Of a DNA stretch of 64,000 bases, positions 8,092 to 16,375 are shown piece by piece (position 1 is the stretch's first letter; the number at the start of each line of letters is the position of its first letter). The DNA comes from Sphingomonas sp. PP-CE-3G-477 (lineage in GTDB: Bacteria > Pseudomonadota > Alphaproteobacteria > Sphingomonadales > Sphingomonadaceae), in contig NZ_QAOF01000006.1 in NCBI RefSeq assembly GCF_003050745.1, positions 1 to 64,000 on the forward strand, read 5' to 3'. The notes beneath the pieces were generated by a model that made no database searches, was not told the DNA's origin, and saw only the letters and a program-made list of their open reading frames with translations. The position numbers and the translations under genes were made by a program.

Positions 8092-9000
8092 TCAAACCGT
8101 TAGCGATGAGTGTTGATAGTCTGCAGCAACGTCGTCGACGGTGATGTCGACCGACACACTCATGTCGAGAAAGCTTCCCGGAAAGCCGCTCCAGGTGCCG
8201 GAGACCGGTACTGCCTGATATATGTCGCGCGCGACCGCGACACGGACGAGGCCGCGGTTGCCGACGATGCCGTTGGTCGGATCGAACTCGACCCAGCCCG
8301 ATCCGGGCAAGTACACGCGGACCCAGGCGTGCGTGTTGCCGCCGCCGGTCCGCTGCTCTCTACTTGTCGGATTGTAGACATAGCCCGAGATGAACCGCGC
8401 CGCGAAGCCGAGCGCGCGAACCGCCTCGATCATCAGCATCGCGTAATCCCGGCAGGTGCCCTTGCGCTTGGCCAGCGTCTCCATCGGCGACTGCGTGCCC
8501 TTTTCGGGGCGCGGGACGTAGGTGAACTCACGCCGGATCGTCGCCGTCATCTCGGACAGCATCGCGAGCGTATCGGTGGGGCCGCCGGTCCCGACGAACC
8601 GCCGTGCCCAGGTGTCGATCTCGCGCAGCGGATCGTGATGCTGGCGCTCGATCGAACGAAGCAGGTCGGGCATCTCTTCCGACGAATAGGTGAAGGGATA
8701 CAGCCGCGCGTAATCCTCGATATCGACGTCCTGCAGCTCGGCCGGGGTGTGGAGAAGGCGCACCGTACTGTCGATGACCAGCTCCCGCGCGCGCTTCTTG
8801 AAGGTGGCGATCGCGACCGAATTGCCGAACACGTCCTGCAACCAGCGGACGTCGGAGGGCTCGGGGCTGATCGTGAGCTGCGCGTCGATCAGATGCTGAT
8901 CGTAGCTCTCACGAGGGCGAACCATGATCCGGTGCTCGCCAAACGCAACCGGATTGCGGTACGAGTATGTGGTTACATGAGAGAGCGTTAGAGATGGCAT
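8092..9000 (-). CDS. Transglutaminase-like cysteine protease-fold protein (2)
   Basis: 302 aa, with a bacterial transglutaminase N-terminal domain (LSHVTTYSYRNPVAFGEHRIMVRP at the start) followed by the catalytic core: KGTCRDYAML (Cys about 180), GGNTHAWVRVYL (His about 215) and WVEFDPTNG (Asp). It is paralogous to the downstream gene and very probably co-transcribed with it. The start is ATG at 9000 or ATG at 9018; the latter would overlap the divergent amidohydrolase-like start at 9017. Neither has a strong ribosome binding site. Confidence 0.92.
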   Translation of the reverse strand: MPSLTLSHVTTYSYRNPVAFGEHRIMVRPRESYDQHLIDAQLTISPEPSDVRWLQDVFGNSVAIATFKKRARELVIDSTVRLLHTPAELQDVDIEDYARLYPFTYSSEEMPDLLRSIERQHHDPLREIDTWARRFVGTGGPTDTLAMLSEMTATIRREFTYVPRPEKGTQSPMETLAKRKGTCRDYAMLMIEAVRALGFAARFISGYVYNPTSREQRTGGGNTHAWVRVYLPGSGWVEFDPTNGIVGNRGLVRVAVARDIYQAVPVSGTWSGFPGSFLDMSVSVDITVDDVAADYQHSSLTV

Positions 9001-9016
9001 CCGGGATCCACGTCGC

Positions 9017-9811
9017 ATGAACAGCAATGTCAGCCAATCGCTGCTTACGACCGAGGATACCTCTCCGGTCAGGGTGATCAACCCGGCAGGCGCATCATCG
9101 TTCCTGCTGATCGGCGATCACGCGGGAAAGGCGGTTCCGGCGCGGCTGGAATCGCTGGGGATCGGCGACGCGGATCTGTCGCGCCACATCGGCTGGGATA
9201 TCGGCATCGGCGAGCTCGGCGCGCTGCTGGCCGAGCGGCTCGATGCGGTGTTCGTGCGCCAGACCTATTCGCGGCTGGTAATCGACTGCAACCGCAGCCC
9301 CGATCAGCCCGACGTCATCGCAACGGTCAGCGACGGGACGCTCGTTCCGGGCAACGCGGGGCTGACCGAGGCGGAGCGCGCGGCACGCTTCGCCGAGATC
9401 CACGCGCCCTATCACGCCGCGATCGCCGCCGAACTCGCGCGTCGCGATGCACTGGCCATGCCGACGGTCGTGATCGCGCTGCACAGCTTTACGCCCATGA
9501 TGAGCGGCCCGATGCGCGATCAGGCACGCCCCTGGCAGATCGGCATCCTCCACGACGGCGGCGATACCGTGTTCGCACACGCCCTGCTCGACGTGCTGCG
9601 CAGGGAGCCGGACCTCACCGTCGGTGACAACGAACCGTACCGCATGGACCTGATCGACTATACGATCCCGCGTCACGCCTACCCTGCCCGCGGCTATGCC
9701 GAGATCGAAATCCGGCAGGACCTGCTGGGATCGACCGCCGATTGCGATGCCTGGGCGGATCGCCTCGCGCGGCTGCTTCCACTGGCGCTCGAAAGGGCGG
9801 GCAGGATCTGA
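9017..9811 (+). CDS. N-formylglutamate amidohydrolase-family protein
   Basis: 264-aa member of the HutG-like N-formylglutamate amidohydrolase superfamily. Characteristic metal-binding segments are visible: LIGDHAGKAVP (about 33), RQTYSRLVIDCNRSPDQPD (about 90) and VIALHSFTPMM (about 155). True HutG acts in histidine degradation, but no hut genes are present, so a different N-acyl or formyl amide substrate is likely. It is divergent from the tandem transglutaminases, with only 16 bp between the starts. Confidence 0.88.
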   Translation: MNSNVSQSLLTTEDTSPVRVINPAGASSFLLIGDHAGKAVPARLESLGIGDADLSRHIGWDIGIGELGALLAERLDAVFVRQTYSRLVIDCNRSPDQPDVIATVSDGTLVPGNAGLTEAERAARFAEIHAPYHAAIAAELARRDALAMPTVVIALHSFTPMMSGPMRDQARPWQIGILHDGGDTVFAHALLDVLRREPDLTVGDNEPYRMDLIDYTIPRHAYPARGYAEIEIRQDLLGSTADCDAWADRLARLLPLALERAGRI

Positions 9812-9913
9812 ACGCGCATGGTCCGAGCCACCGTGCGGGATCGTCTTTCCCGTTGATGCGTTTGCTCGCCGCCCTTGTCACGTGAGGTCGCGCCCTCCGA
9901 CGTTCGAGATATA

Positions 9914-12808
9914 ATGCAGCGACCAATGACCACGCCGAATGCCGTAATCCCGGCGCAGGAGCGTTATCAGGCGTTGTTCGAGGCGATCGACGCGGGGCTG
10001 TGCATCATCGAGATGATGTTCGAGGGTGAACGCGCGGTCGATTACCGGTTCGTCGAGGTCAATCCTCAGTTCGAAAGCCAGACCGGACTGGTCGACGTCG
10101 TCGGCCGAACGGCAAGCGAACTCGTCCCCGATCTCGAGCGGTTCTGGTTCGACACCTACGGCCGCGTCGCGCTGACCGGCGAACCCGCGCGGTTCGATCA
10201 CGGCTCGGAACCGATGGGACGCTGGTTCGACGTTCATGCCTTCCCGGTTGGCGACGGCTCGCCGAGGATGGTGGCGATCCTGTTCAACGACGTCTCCGCG
10301 CGCCGCCGCGCGGCGATCGCGACGCAGGAGAGCGAGGAGCGCCTCAACCAGGCGCTCGCGGCGGGCAACGGCATCGGCACCTGGGACTGGGACGTTCCCA
10401 ACGACCGGGTCAAGGCAGACGAGCGCTTCTCACGGCTGCACGGCGTTCCGGCAGAGCTTGGCCGGAAGGGCGCGCCGCTCGAGCTGTTCTTCGGCAATAT
10501 CCACGCCGACGACCTCCCCGGCACGCGCGCGGCGGTAGCCGATGCGGTCGGGGCCGGCGGTGACTTCGCGGTGGAATATCGCCTCGTCCAGCCGGATGGT
10601 GCGATCCGGTGGGTGGCGGCGCAAGGCCGTTGTCGGCTCGCGCCGGACGGCACCGCGCTGCGGTTTCCCGGCGTCAGTTTCGACATTACCGAGCGCAAGC
10701 AGGCGGACCTGCGCCAGCGCACCCTGCTCGAACTGAGCGATGCGATCCGCGACCTCCACCATCCCGAAGAGATCGCCTATGCCGCCTCGGAAATCCTCGG
10801 CAAGGCGCTCCAGGTCAGCCGCATCGGTTACGGCATCATCGACAAGGCGAACGAGACGATCACGGTCGAGCGCGACTGGTGCGCGGCCGGTATCGCGACG
10901 CTCGCCGGTACACTCGATTTTCGCGCCTATGGATCCTATGTCGAGGATCTGAAGGCCGGCGTGACGGTCGCGATCGCCGATGTCGACTGCGACGACCGAA
11001 CGCGGGACACCGCGGACGCGTTGCGCGGGATCAGCGCATGGTCGTTCGTCAACATGCCGCTGGTCGAGCAGGATGACTTCGTCGCGCTGCTCTACGCGAA
11101 CCACGCGACCGCGCGGGTGTGGAGCGACGACGACCTGCTGTTGATGCGCGAGGTCGCCGAACGTGTCCGTACGGCCACCGAGCGTCTGCGGGCCGAAGAC
11201 GCGCGACGGGTGAGCGACGAGCAGTTCCGCGTATTCGCCGAGGCCGTCCCCAATCAGATCTGGGCCGCGCGTCCCGACGGATACCTCTATTGGTTCAATC
11301 AGCAGGTCTATGCCTATAACGGCCTCGAACCGGGCGGACTCGACGGGACGCAAGTCTGGGGCAGCATGCTGCATCCGGACGACCTGTCGCTCGCCGCGGA
11401 CCGCTGGAGCCATTCGCTGGCGACCGGCGAGCCGTATTCGGTCGAGTTCCGCGTGCGCGGTGCCACTGGGGAATACCGATGGTTCTTGGTCCGCGCGAAA
11501 CCGGTGCGTGCCGGCGACGGCACGATCCTTCGCTGGGTCGGCACCAATACGGATATCGACGAGAGCCGCCGCCAGACCGCCGAACTCGCGCGGTGGAACG
11601 AGACGCTCGAGGAACAGGTGGCCGAACGCACGCGCGAGTTGATGGTCGTTGAGGAGGCGCTGCGCCAGAGCCAAAAGATGGAGGCGGTCGGCCAGTTGAC
11701 CGGCGGAATCGCACATGATTTCAACAATTTGCTGACCGGCATTACCGGCAGCTTGGAACTGCTGGGGATCCGCATCGCGCAGGGGCGGCTGAACGACGTC
11801 GAGCGCTATTCTCTCGCCGCGCAGGGGGCCGCCAAGCGTGCCGCCGCGCTCACCCACCGCCTGCTCGCGTTCTCGCGCCGCCAGACGCTCGATCCGAAGC
11901 CGACCGACATCAACCGGCTTGTATCCGGGCTGGAAGACCTGGTGCGGCGGACCGTCGGCCCCGAAGTCGAGGTCGAGGTCGTCGAAGCGGTCGGGCTGTG
12001 GGCGACCCTGGTCGATCCCAACCAGCTCGAGAACGCACTGCTCAATCTGTGCATCAACGCGCGCGATGCGATGCCGGAGGGCGGGCGACTCACGATCGAA
12101 ACCGCCAATCGCTGGATCGACGCGAGGACGGCACGCGAACGCGAACTCGATGCCGGCCAATATGTGTCGCTGTGCGTATCGGACACCGGCACCGGCATGA
12201 CCCCGGACGTGATCGCCAAGGCATTCGATCCCTTCTTCACCACCAAGCCGCTCGGGCTCGGCACGGGGCTGGGCCTGTCGATGATCTACGGGTTCGCGCG
12301 GCAGTCGGGCGGTCAGGTGCGGATCTATTCCGAGGTCGGCGAAGGCACGAACGTCTGCGTCTACCTGCCCCGCCATTTCGGCGCCGCCGAGCACGGCACG
12401 ACCGAGGTCGAACTGTCCGACGCACCGCGCGCCGAGGCTGGCGAGACCGTGTTGGTGGTCGATGACGAACCGACCGTGCGGATGCTGGTGGTCGAGGTTC
12501 TGGAGGAACTGGGCTATGCGGCGATCGAGGCAGCGGATGGCGCGGCGGGTTTGAAGCTGCTGCAGTCGGAACTGCGTGTCGACCTGCTGGTCACGGATGT
12601 CGGCTTGCCGGGCGGCATGAACGGACGACAGATGGCGGATGCAGCCCGCATTGGGCGGCCCGACCTCAAGATCCTGTTCATCACCGGCTATGCGGAGAAC
12701 GCCGTGGTCGGCAACGGCCATCTCGATCCCGGCATGCACGTGATGACCAAGCCGTTCGCGATGGAGGCGCTGGCCGGGCGGATCAAGGAACTGATCGTCG
12801 CGGCGTAG
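9914..12808 (+). CDS. Hybrid sensor histidine kinase (PAS-PAS-GAF-PAS-HisKA-HATPase-REC)
   Basis: 964 aa and soluble (no membrane segment seen). Order: PAS (about 10-130), PAS/PAC (140-260), GAF (270-430, [16 protein letters not shown]), PAS (435-560), then a HisKA H-box [13 protein letters not shown] (His about 600), N-box [13 protein letters not shown]-box VSDTGTGM, F-box FDPFFTTKP, and a C-terminal receiver with VVDDEP and [10 protein letters not shown] (phospho-Asp about 894). The HDFNNLL H-box is the common two-component type paired with fused receivers. ATG at 9914 is chosen (weak GAGA upstream); ATG at 9926 is also possible. No cognate output gene is adjacent, and the signal is unknown. 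Confidence 0.93.
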   Translation: MQRPMTTPNAVIPAQERYQALFEAIDAGLCIIEMMFEGERAVDYRFVEVNPQFESQTGLVDVVGRTASELVPDLERFWFDTYGRVALTGEPARFDHGSEPMGRWFDVHAFPVGDGSPRMVAILFNDVSARRRAAIATQESEERLNQALAAGNGIGTWDWDVPNDRVKADERFSRLHGVPAELGRKGAPLELFFGNIHADDLPGTRAAVADAVGAGGDFAVEYRLVQPDGAIRWVAAQGRCRLAPDGTALRFPGVSFDITERKQADLRQRTLLELSDAIRDLHHPEEIAYAASEILGKALQVSRIGYGIIDKANETITVERDWCAAGIATLAGTLDFRAYGSYVEDLKAGVTVAIADVDCDDRTRDTADALRGISAWSFVNMPLVEQDDFVALLYANHATARVWSDDDLLLMREVAERVRTATERLRAEDARRVSDEQFRVFAEAVPNQIWAARPDGYLYWFNQQVYAYNGLEPGGLDGTQVWGSMLHPDDLSLAADRWSHSLATGEPYSVEFRVRGATGEYRWFLVRAKPVRAGDGTILRWVGTNTDIDESRRQTAELARWNETLEEQVAERTRELMVVEEALRQSQKMEAVGQLTGGIAHDFNNLLTGITGSLELLGIRIAQGRLNDVERYSLAAQGAAKRAAALTHRLLAFSRRQTLDPKPTDINRLVSGLEDLVRRTVGPEVEVEVVEAVGLWATLVDPNQLENALLNLCINARDAMPEGGRLTIETANRWIDARTARERELDAGQYVSLCVSDTGTGMTPDVIAKAFDPFFTTKPLGLGTGLGLSMIYGFARQSGGQVRIYSEVGEGTNVCVYLPRHFGAAEHGTTEVELSDAPRAEAGETVLVVDDEPTVRMLVVEVLEELGYAAIEAADGAAGLKLLQSELRVDLLVTDVGLPGGMNGRQMADAARIGRPDLKILFITGYAENAVVGNGHLDPGMHVMTKPFAMEALAGRIKELIVAA

Positions 12809-12968
12809 GCGGCGCAGAGGCACACATTGGGCCTGTCCGGTCCGTTACCAACGCCCTTCTGCACTCTGCACCGTCGGGCGTGACGACCGTCACCCACCCT
12901 GCCACGATCCAGCCTTCGCCAAACAGCGTGGGACGATCGTGTCACCGTTACGCGCTGCACTAACCCAT

Positions 12969-12984
12969 GTTGCCCTGCGGCAAC
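12969..12984. terminator. Short perfect hairpin after the hybrid kinase
   Basis: GTTGCC and GGCAAC flank a 4-nt loop, giving a 6-bp perfect stem about 160 nt past the kinase stop and 100 nt before the TonB receptor start. No U-tract follows, so the function is uncertain. Confidence 0.3.
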
Positions 12985-13015
12985 AGCACGGGCGGGATCG
13001 TCGAACATGGCATCC

Positions 13016-13046
13016 TTGTCACTTGATATGATGTATCATCAAATAT
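13016..13046 (+). promoter_or_regulatory. Zur-like AT-rich dyad in the TonB receptor promoter
   Basis: TTGATATGATGTATCATCAA (13023-13042) has matching ends TTGAT/ATCAA and inner TGATA/TATCA arms. Its core at 13024-13038 agrees with the Zur-box pattern TGTTATAATATAACA at 11 of 15 positions. A -35-like TTGTCA (13016-13021) lies immediately upstream, so a bound repressor would cover the promoter. It stands out as an AT-rich island 43 nt before the receptor start. Assignment to Zur rather than another metal regulator is inference. Confidence 0.5.
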
Positions 13047-13084
13047 ACCCGCATTGTCGTACAGGGATGACACAAGGGAATTTC

Positions 13085-15256
13085 ATGAAGACGATGCTGT
13101 TCGGCGCCACCGCCCTGGCTGCGCTCCTCTCCTCGCAAGCTCACGCGCAGACCTCGACGCAGGGTAGCGACTCCGCGGCCCCTGCCCCCGCTCCAACATC
13201 GGTCGGATCGACCAACCAGCGCGACATCATCGTCACCGCGCCGATCCAGACCAGCGAGCGCGACGTCTTGCAGGGCACCACCGTCCTGACCGGCCAGGAA
13301 CTCACCCGCCAGTTGCGCCCGTCGATCGGCGAGACCCTCGCGCGCCAGCCCGGCGTATCGGCATCGTCGTTCGGCCCGAGCGCCTCGCGGCCGATCCTGC
13401 GCGGCTTCCAGGGTGACCGCATCCGCGTGCTGACCGACGGGATCGGCTCGATCGACGTCTCGAACACCTCGGTCGACCACGCCGTCATCATCGACCCGCT
13501 GCTCGCCGAGCGTATCGAGATCCTACGCGGCCCCAGCGCACTCCTATACGGCACGTCCGCAGTCGGCGGCGTCGTCAATGTCATCGACACGCGCATCCCG
13601 CGGTCGGTGCCCGAGAACGGCTACCGCGTGAACGGCATCGCCAACTATGGTTCGGCCGCCAACGAGCGCTCCGGCGGGATGGCCGGCGACGTCGCGGTCG
13701 GCGAGCACCTCGTGCTCCACGCCGACGGCTCGTACCTGAAGTCGGGCGACCTGCGCACCGGCGGCTACATCCTGTCGCGCGACGCCCGCGCACAAGCCTT
13801 GGCGACGGCGGCCACCACACCCGTTGATCCCAACGACGCCGAGTCGATCGACTATGCCGCATCGGCACGGTTGAAGGGCAAGCTGCCCAACACGCAGGCC
13901 GAGACGTGGACCGCGGGCGCCGGCGCGTCGATCATCACCGACAACGGCAATCTCGGCATTTCGTATAGCCACTATGACAGCCTCTACGGCGTGCCTATCC
14001 GCTACGCCACGCAACCCGGCCAGGAGCAGGAGGCGCCCCGCCTCGACGTCGTCCAGAACCGCGTCGACCTGCGCGGCGAGATCGATACCGGCGGCGACGT
14101 CATCAGCAAGATCCGCATCCGCGCCGGGCAGGCGAGCTATCGCCATTTCGAGCTTGAGGAGGACAACTCGGTCGGCACCGCCTTCTACAACAAGGGCCTC
14201 GAAGGACGCCTAGAAGTCATCCAGGCGAACCGCGGCGGTTGGCAGGGCGCGTCCGGCGTGCAGTTCTACAACCGGATCTTCAACGTGGTCGGCGACGAAG
14301 CCTTCCTGCCGAAGAACGAGACCAACCAGACCGGCCTCTTCACGCTGCAACAATATGAGGCCGGCAAGTTCCGCGCCGAGGGCGGCGTACGCTATGAGAT
14401 CACCGATCTCGCTGCGCGCACGCCCGAGGACGATCTGCGCTTCTTCCGTGGCAGCCAGAGCTATCATTCGGTCTCGGGTTCGCTCGGCGCCTCCTATGCT
14501 CTGACCGACACCATCCGCGTCGGCCTGAACGGTTCGCGGACCGAGCGTGCGCCATCGGCCGAAGAGCTGTTCGCGAACGGTGCGCATGCCGGTACGCAGG
14601 CCTACGAACTGGGCAACCCGAACTTCCGGCTCGAGAAGTCATGGGGCTTGGAGGGCACGCTGCACGCGCATGGCGACGGCTTCAGCTTCGACGCGTCGGC
14701 CTATTACAACTGGTTCTCGAATTACATTTCGGAGAACCAGGTCGCGTCGACGGTCTGCCAGGCGGCCGCCGATCCGTCGGGCCGCACCGTCGACCTGCCC
14801 TGCTTCCAGTATCAGCAGGCCGACGCGCGCTATTACGGGTTCGAGGCGGATGCATCGGTGAAGGTCGCGCAAATCGGCGGTTATGCGGTCAACGCCGACG
14901 TGCTGGGCGACTACGTCCACGCGAACATCGTCGACCAGGGCGCGGTCCCACGCATTCCGCCGATGCGCGTGCTGGGCGGTATCGAGGCGCAGGGCGACCG
15001 GATCAACGGCCGCGTCGAGGTGGAGCACGTGTTCGACCAGAACCGCATCGCCGCGTTCGAGACGAAAACCAACGAGTACACGATGGTCAACGCCTCGATC
15101 GGCCTCAGCCCGTTCGGAAAGGATTCGAAGACGACGCTGTTGCTGAGCGCGAACAATCTGTTCGACGTGAACGCCCGCCGCGCGACCAGCTTCCTGAAGG
15201 ACTTCGCCCCGCTCGCCGGCCGCGACTTCCGCGCGACGCTCCGCTTCGGGCTGTAA
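13085..15256 (+). CDS. TonB-dependent outer-membrane receptor, possibly zinc (ZnuD-like)
   Basis: 723 aa. Signal peptide MKTMLFGATALAALLSSQAHA, then a TonB-box region (RDIIVTAP) and a plug domain with GETLARQPGVSASSFG, RPILRGFQGDRIRVLTDG and IEILRGPSALLYGTSAVGGVVNV. A 22-strand-type barrel ends in LRFGL with a terminal aromatic-rich strand. It shows the motif RTERAPSAEELFANGAHAGT shared with ZnuD-like receptors, which import zinc. ATG at 13085 is supported by AAGGGA 6 nt upstream. The Zur-like dyad fits zinc control. The receptor class is certain; the substrate is inferred. Confidence 0.93.
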   Translation: MKTMLFGATALAALLSSQAHAQTSTQGSDSAAPAPAPTSVGSTNQRDIIVTAPIQTSERDVLQGTTVLTGQELTRQLRPSIGETLARQPGVSASSFGPSASRPILRGFQGDRIRVLTDGIGSIDVSNTSVDHAVIIDPLLAERIEILRGPSALLYGTSAVGGVVNVIDTRIPRSVPENGYRVNGIANYGSAANERSGGMAGDVAVGEHLVLHADGSYLKSGDLRTGGYILSRDARAQALATAATTPVDPNDAESIDYAASARLKGKLPNTQAETWTAGAGASIITDNGNLGISYSHYDSLYGVPIRYATQPGQEQEAPRLDVVQNRVDLRGEIDTGGDVISKIRIRAGQASYRHFELEEDNSVGTAFYNKGLEGRLEVIQANRGGWQGASGVQFYNRIFNVVGDEAFLPKNETNQTGLFTLQQYEAGKFRAEGGVRYEITDLAARTPEDDLRFFRGSQSYHSVSGSLGASYALTDTIRVGLNGSRTERAPSAEELFANGAHAGTQAYELGNPNFRLEKSWGLEGTLHAHGDGFSFDASAYYNWFSNYISENQVASTVCQAAADPSGRTVDLPCFQYQQADARYYGFEADASVKVAQIGGYAVNADVLGDYVHANIVDQGAVPRIPPMRVLGGIEAQGDRINGRVEVEHVFDQNRIAAFETKTNEYTMVNASIGLSPFGKDSKTTLLLSANNLFDVNARRATSFLKDFAPLAGRDFRATLRFGL

Positions 15257-15282
15257 GTTGGGTTAAATCCTCCTCCGCCCTT

Positions 15283-15318
15283 CCTCCATCACACCAGCGA
15301 AAGCTGGGGTGACGGAGG
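15283..15318. repeat. REP-like palindromic element, single unit
   Basis: An imperfect palindrome with a GCGAAAGC-type tip and outer arms CCTCC / GGAGG. Its core, TCAC(A/C)CCAGCGAAAGCTGGGGTGA-like, recurs at 62095-62189, and a related form is at 30798-30891. It lies just after the TonB receptor stop, where it may also act as a transcription-terminating hairpin. Confidence 0.7.
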
Positions 15319-15403
15319 GGGAACATGAACTAGTTGTCATTTTCCGGTTTACGCCACCCTGCCCCGGCGTTTAGAGAGCCCCTTCGAAAAGGGTGGCAAG
15401 GTG

Positions 15404-16375
15404 ATGATGCGGAAGGCTATTTTTCTTTCCGTGGGCGCGTGCCTGCCGATGTTGGCGGCGTGCAACCGGCACCAGTCGACGCTCGCGCCGTTCGGCGAGG
15501 AGGCGGACAAGGTCCTCTCGATCACCATCGTTCTGGTCATCGGCGCGATCATTCTTGCGGGCGGGCTAGCGTTGCTGATGCGCCACGCGATGCGCGCGCC
15601 GGAAGGTCGGCTGACGCACAAGGGCGGGATGAAGCTGGTGCTGTGGCTCGGCGGCATCGGACCTTCGATCCTGCTGCTGGGCCTGTTGCTCTACGCCCTG
15701 CCCGCGATGCGGCCGCGCGAGGTGGCCAACAGCGACTTGCGGATCGGCGTCGAAGGCGAGCAATTCTGGTGGCGCGTCCGCTATGCGCCGCCGGGCGGAT
15801 CGGTGGTCGAGACCGCGAACGAACTTCGCCTCCCCGTCGGCCGCACGGTCGAACTGTCGCTGCGCAGCCCCGACGTGATCCACAGCTTCTGGGTGCCGGG
15901 CTTGGCGGGCAAGATGGACATGATTCCCGGCCGCACCAACCGCCTCGTCGTCCGCGCGACCAAGGTTGGCACGTACCGCGGCGTCTGCGCGGAGTTCTGC
16001 GGGCTCGGCCATGCGTTGATGGCGTTCGACGTGATCGCGATGGAGCCCACCGCGTTCGAGCGCTGGCTCGCCGAGCAGCGCAAGCCCGCCGTCGTCACCG
16101 CGTCGCCGGGCGCGCGCGCCTTCGCGAGCTATGGCTGTAGCGGGTGCCACAGCGTGCGCGGCGTCGGACCGGTCGCGAAGATCGGCCCCGACCTGACGCA
16201 CTTCGGGTCGCGTCCGACGCTTGCCGCGGGCGTGTTGCCGATGACGCACGCCAACATCGCCGGGTTCGTCCGCGATCCCGGCAAGACCAAACCCGGCGTG
16301 CGGATGCCCGCCTTCCCGCAGATGTCGGCCGCCGAAGCCGACCAGATCGCAAGCTACCTTCAGGGGCTCAAATGA
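15404..16375 (+). CDS. coxB: Cytochrome c oxidase subunit II with fused cytochrome c domain
   Basis: 323 aa. The N-terminus has a lipobox-like LAAC at Cys 20, then two membrane helices (about 35-60 and 75-100). The CuA cupredoxin domain has DVIHSFWVPGLAGKMDMIPG (His about 160) and CAEFCGLGHALMAF (two Cys, Glu, His, Met, about 194-207). The C-terminal class I cytochrome c domain has CSGCH (about 244) and Met in GVRMPAFP. This caa3-like layout means electrons enter through a covalently attached heme c. Start choice is ATG 15404 or 15407, after AAGG. Its stop overlaps the ctaD start (ATGA). Confidence 0.95.
   Translation: MMRKAIFLSVGACLPMLAACNRHQSTLAPFGEEADKVLSITIVLVIGAIILAGGLALLMRHAMRAPEGRLTHKGGMKLVLWLGGIGPSILLLGLLLYALPAMRPREVANSDLRIGVEGEQFWWRVRYAPPGGSVVETANELRLPVGRTVELSLRSPDVIHSFWVPGLAGKMDMIPGRTNRLVVRATKVGTYRGVCAEFCGLGHALMAFDVIAMEPTAFERWLAEQRKPAVVTASPGARAFASYGCSGCHSVRGVGPVAKIGPDLTHFGSRPTLAAGVLPMTHANIAGFVRDPGKTKPGVRMPAFPQMSAAEADQIASYLQGLK

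Noticed and set aside
9017..9811. HutG of a histidine degradation operon
   Set aside because: No hutU, hutH or hutI nearby; only the superfamily is supported.
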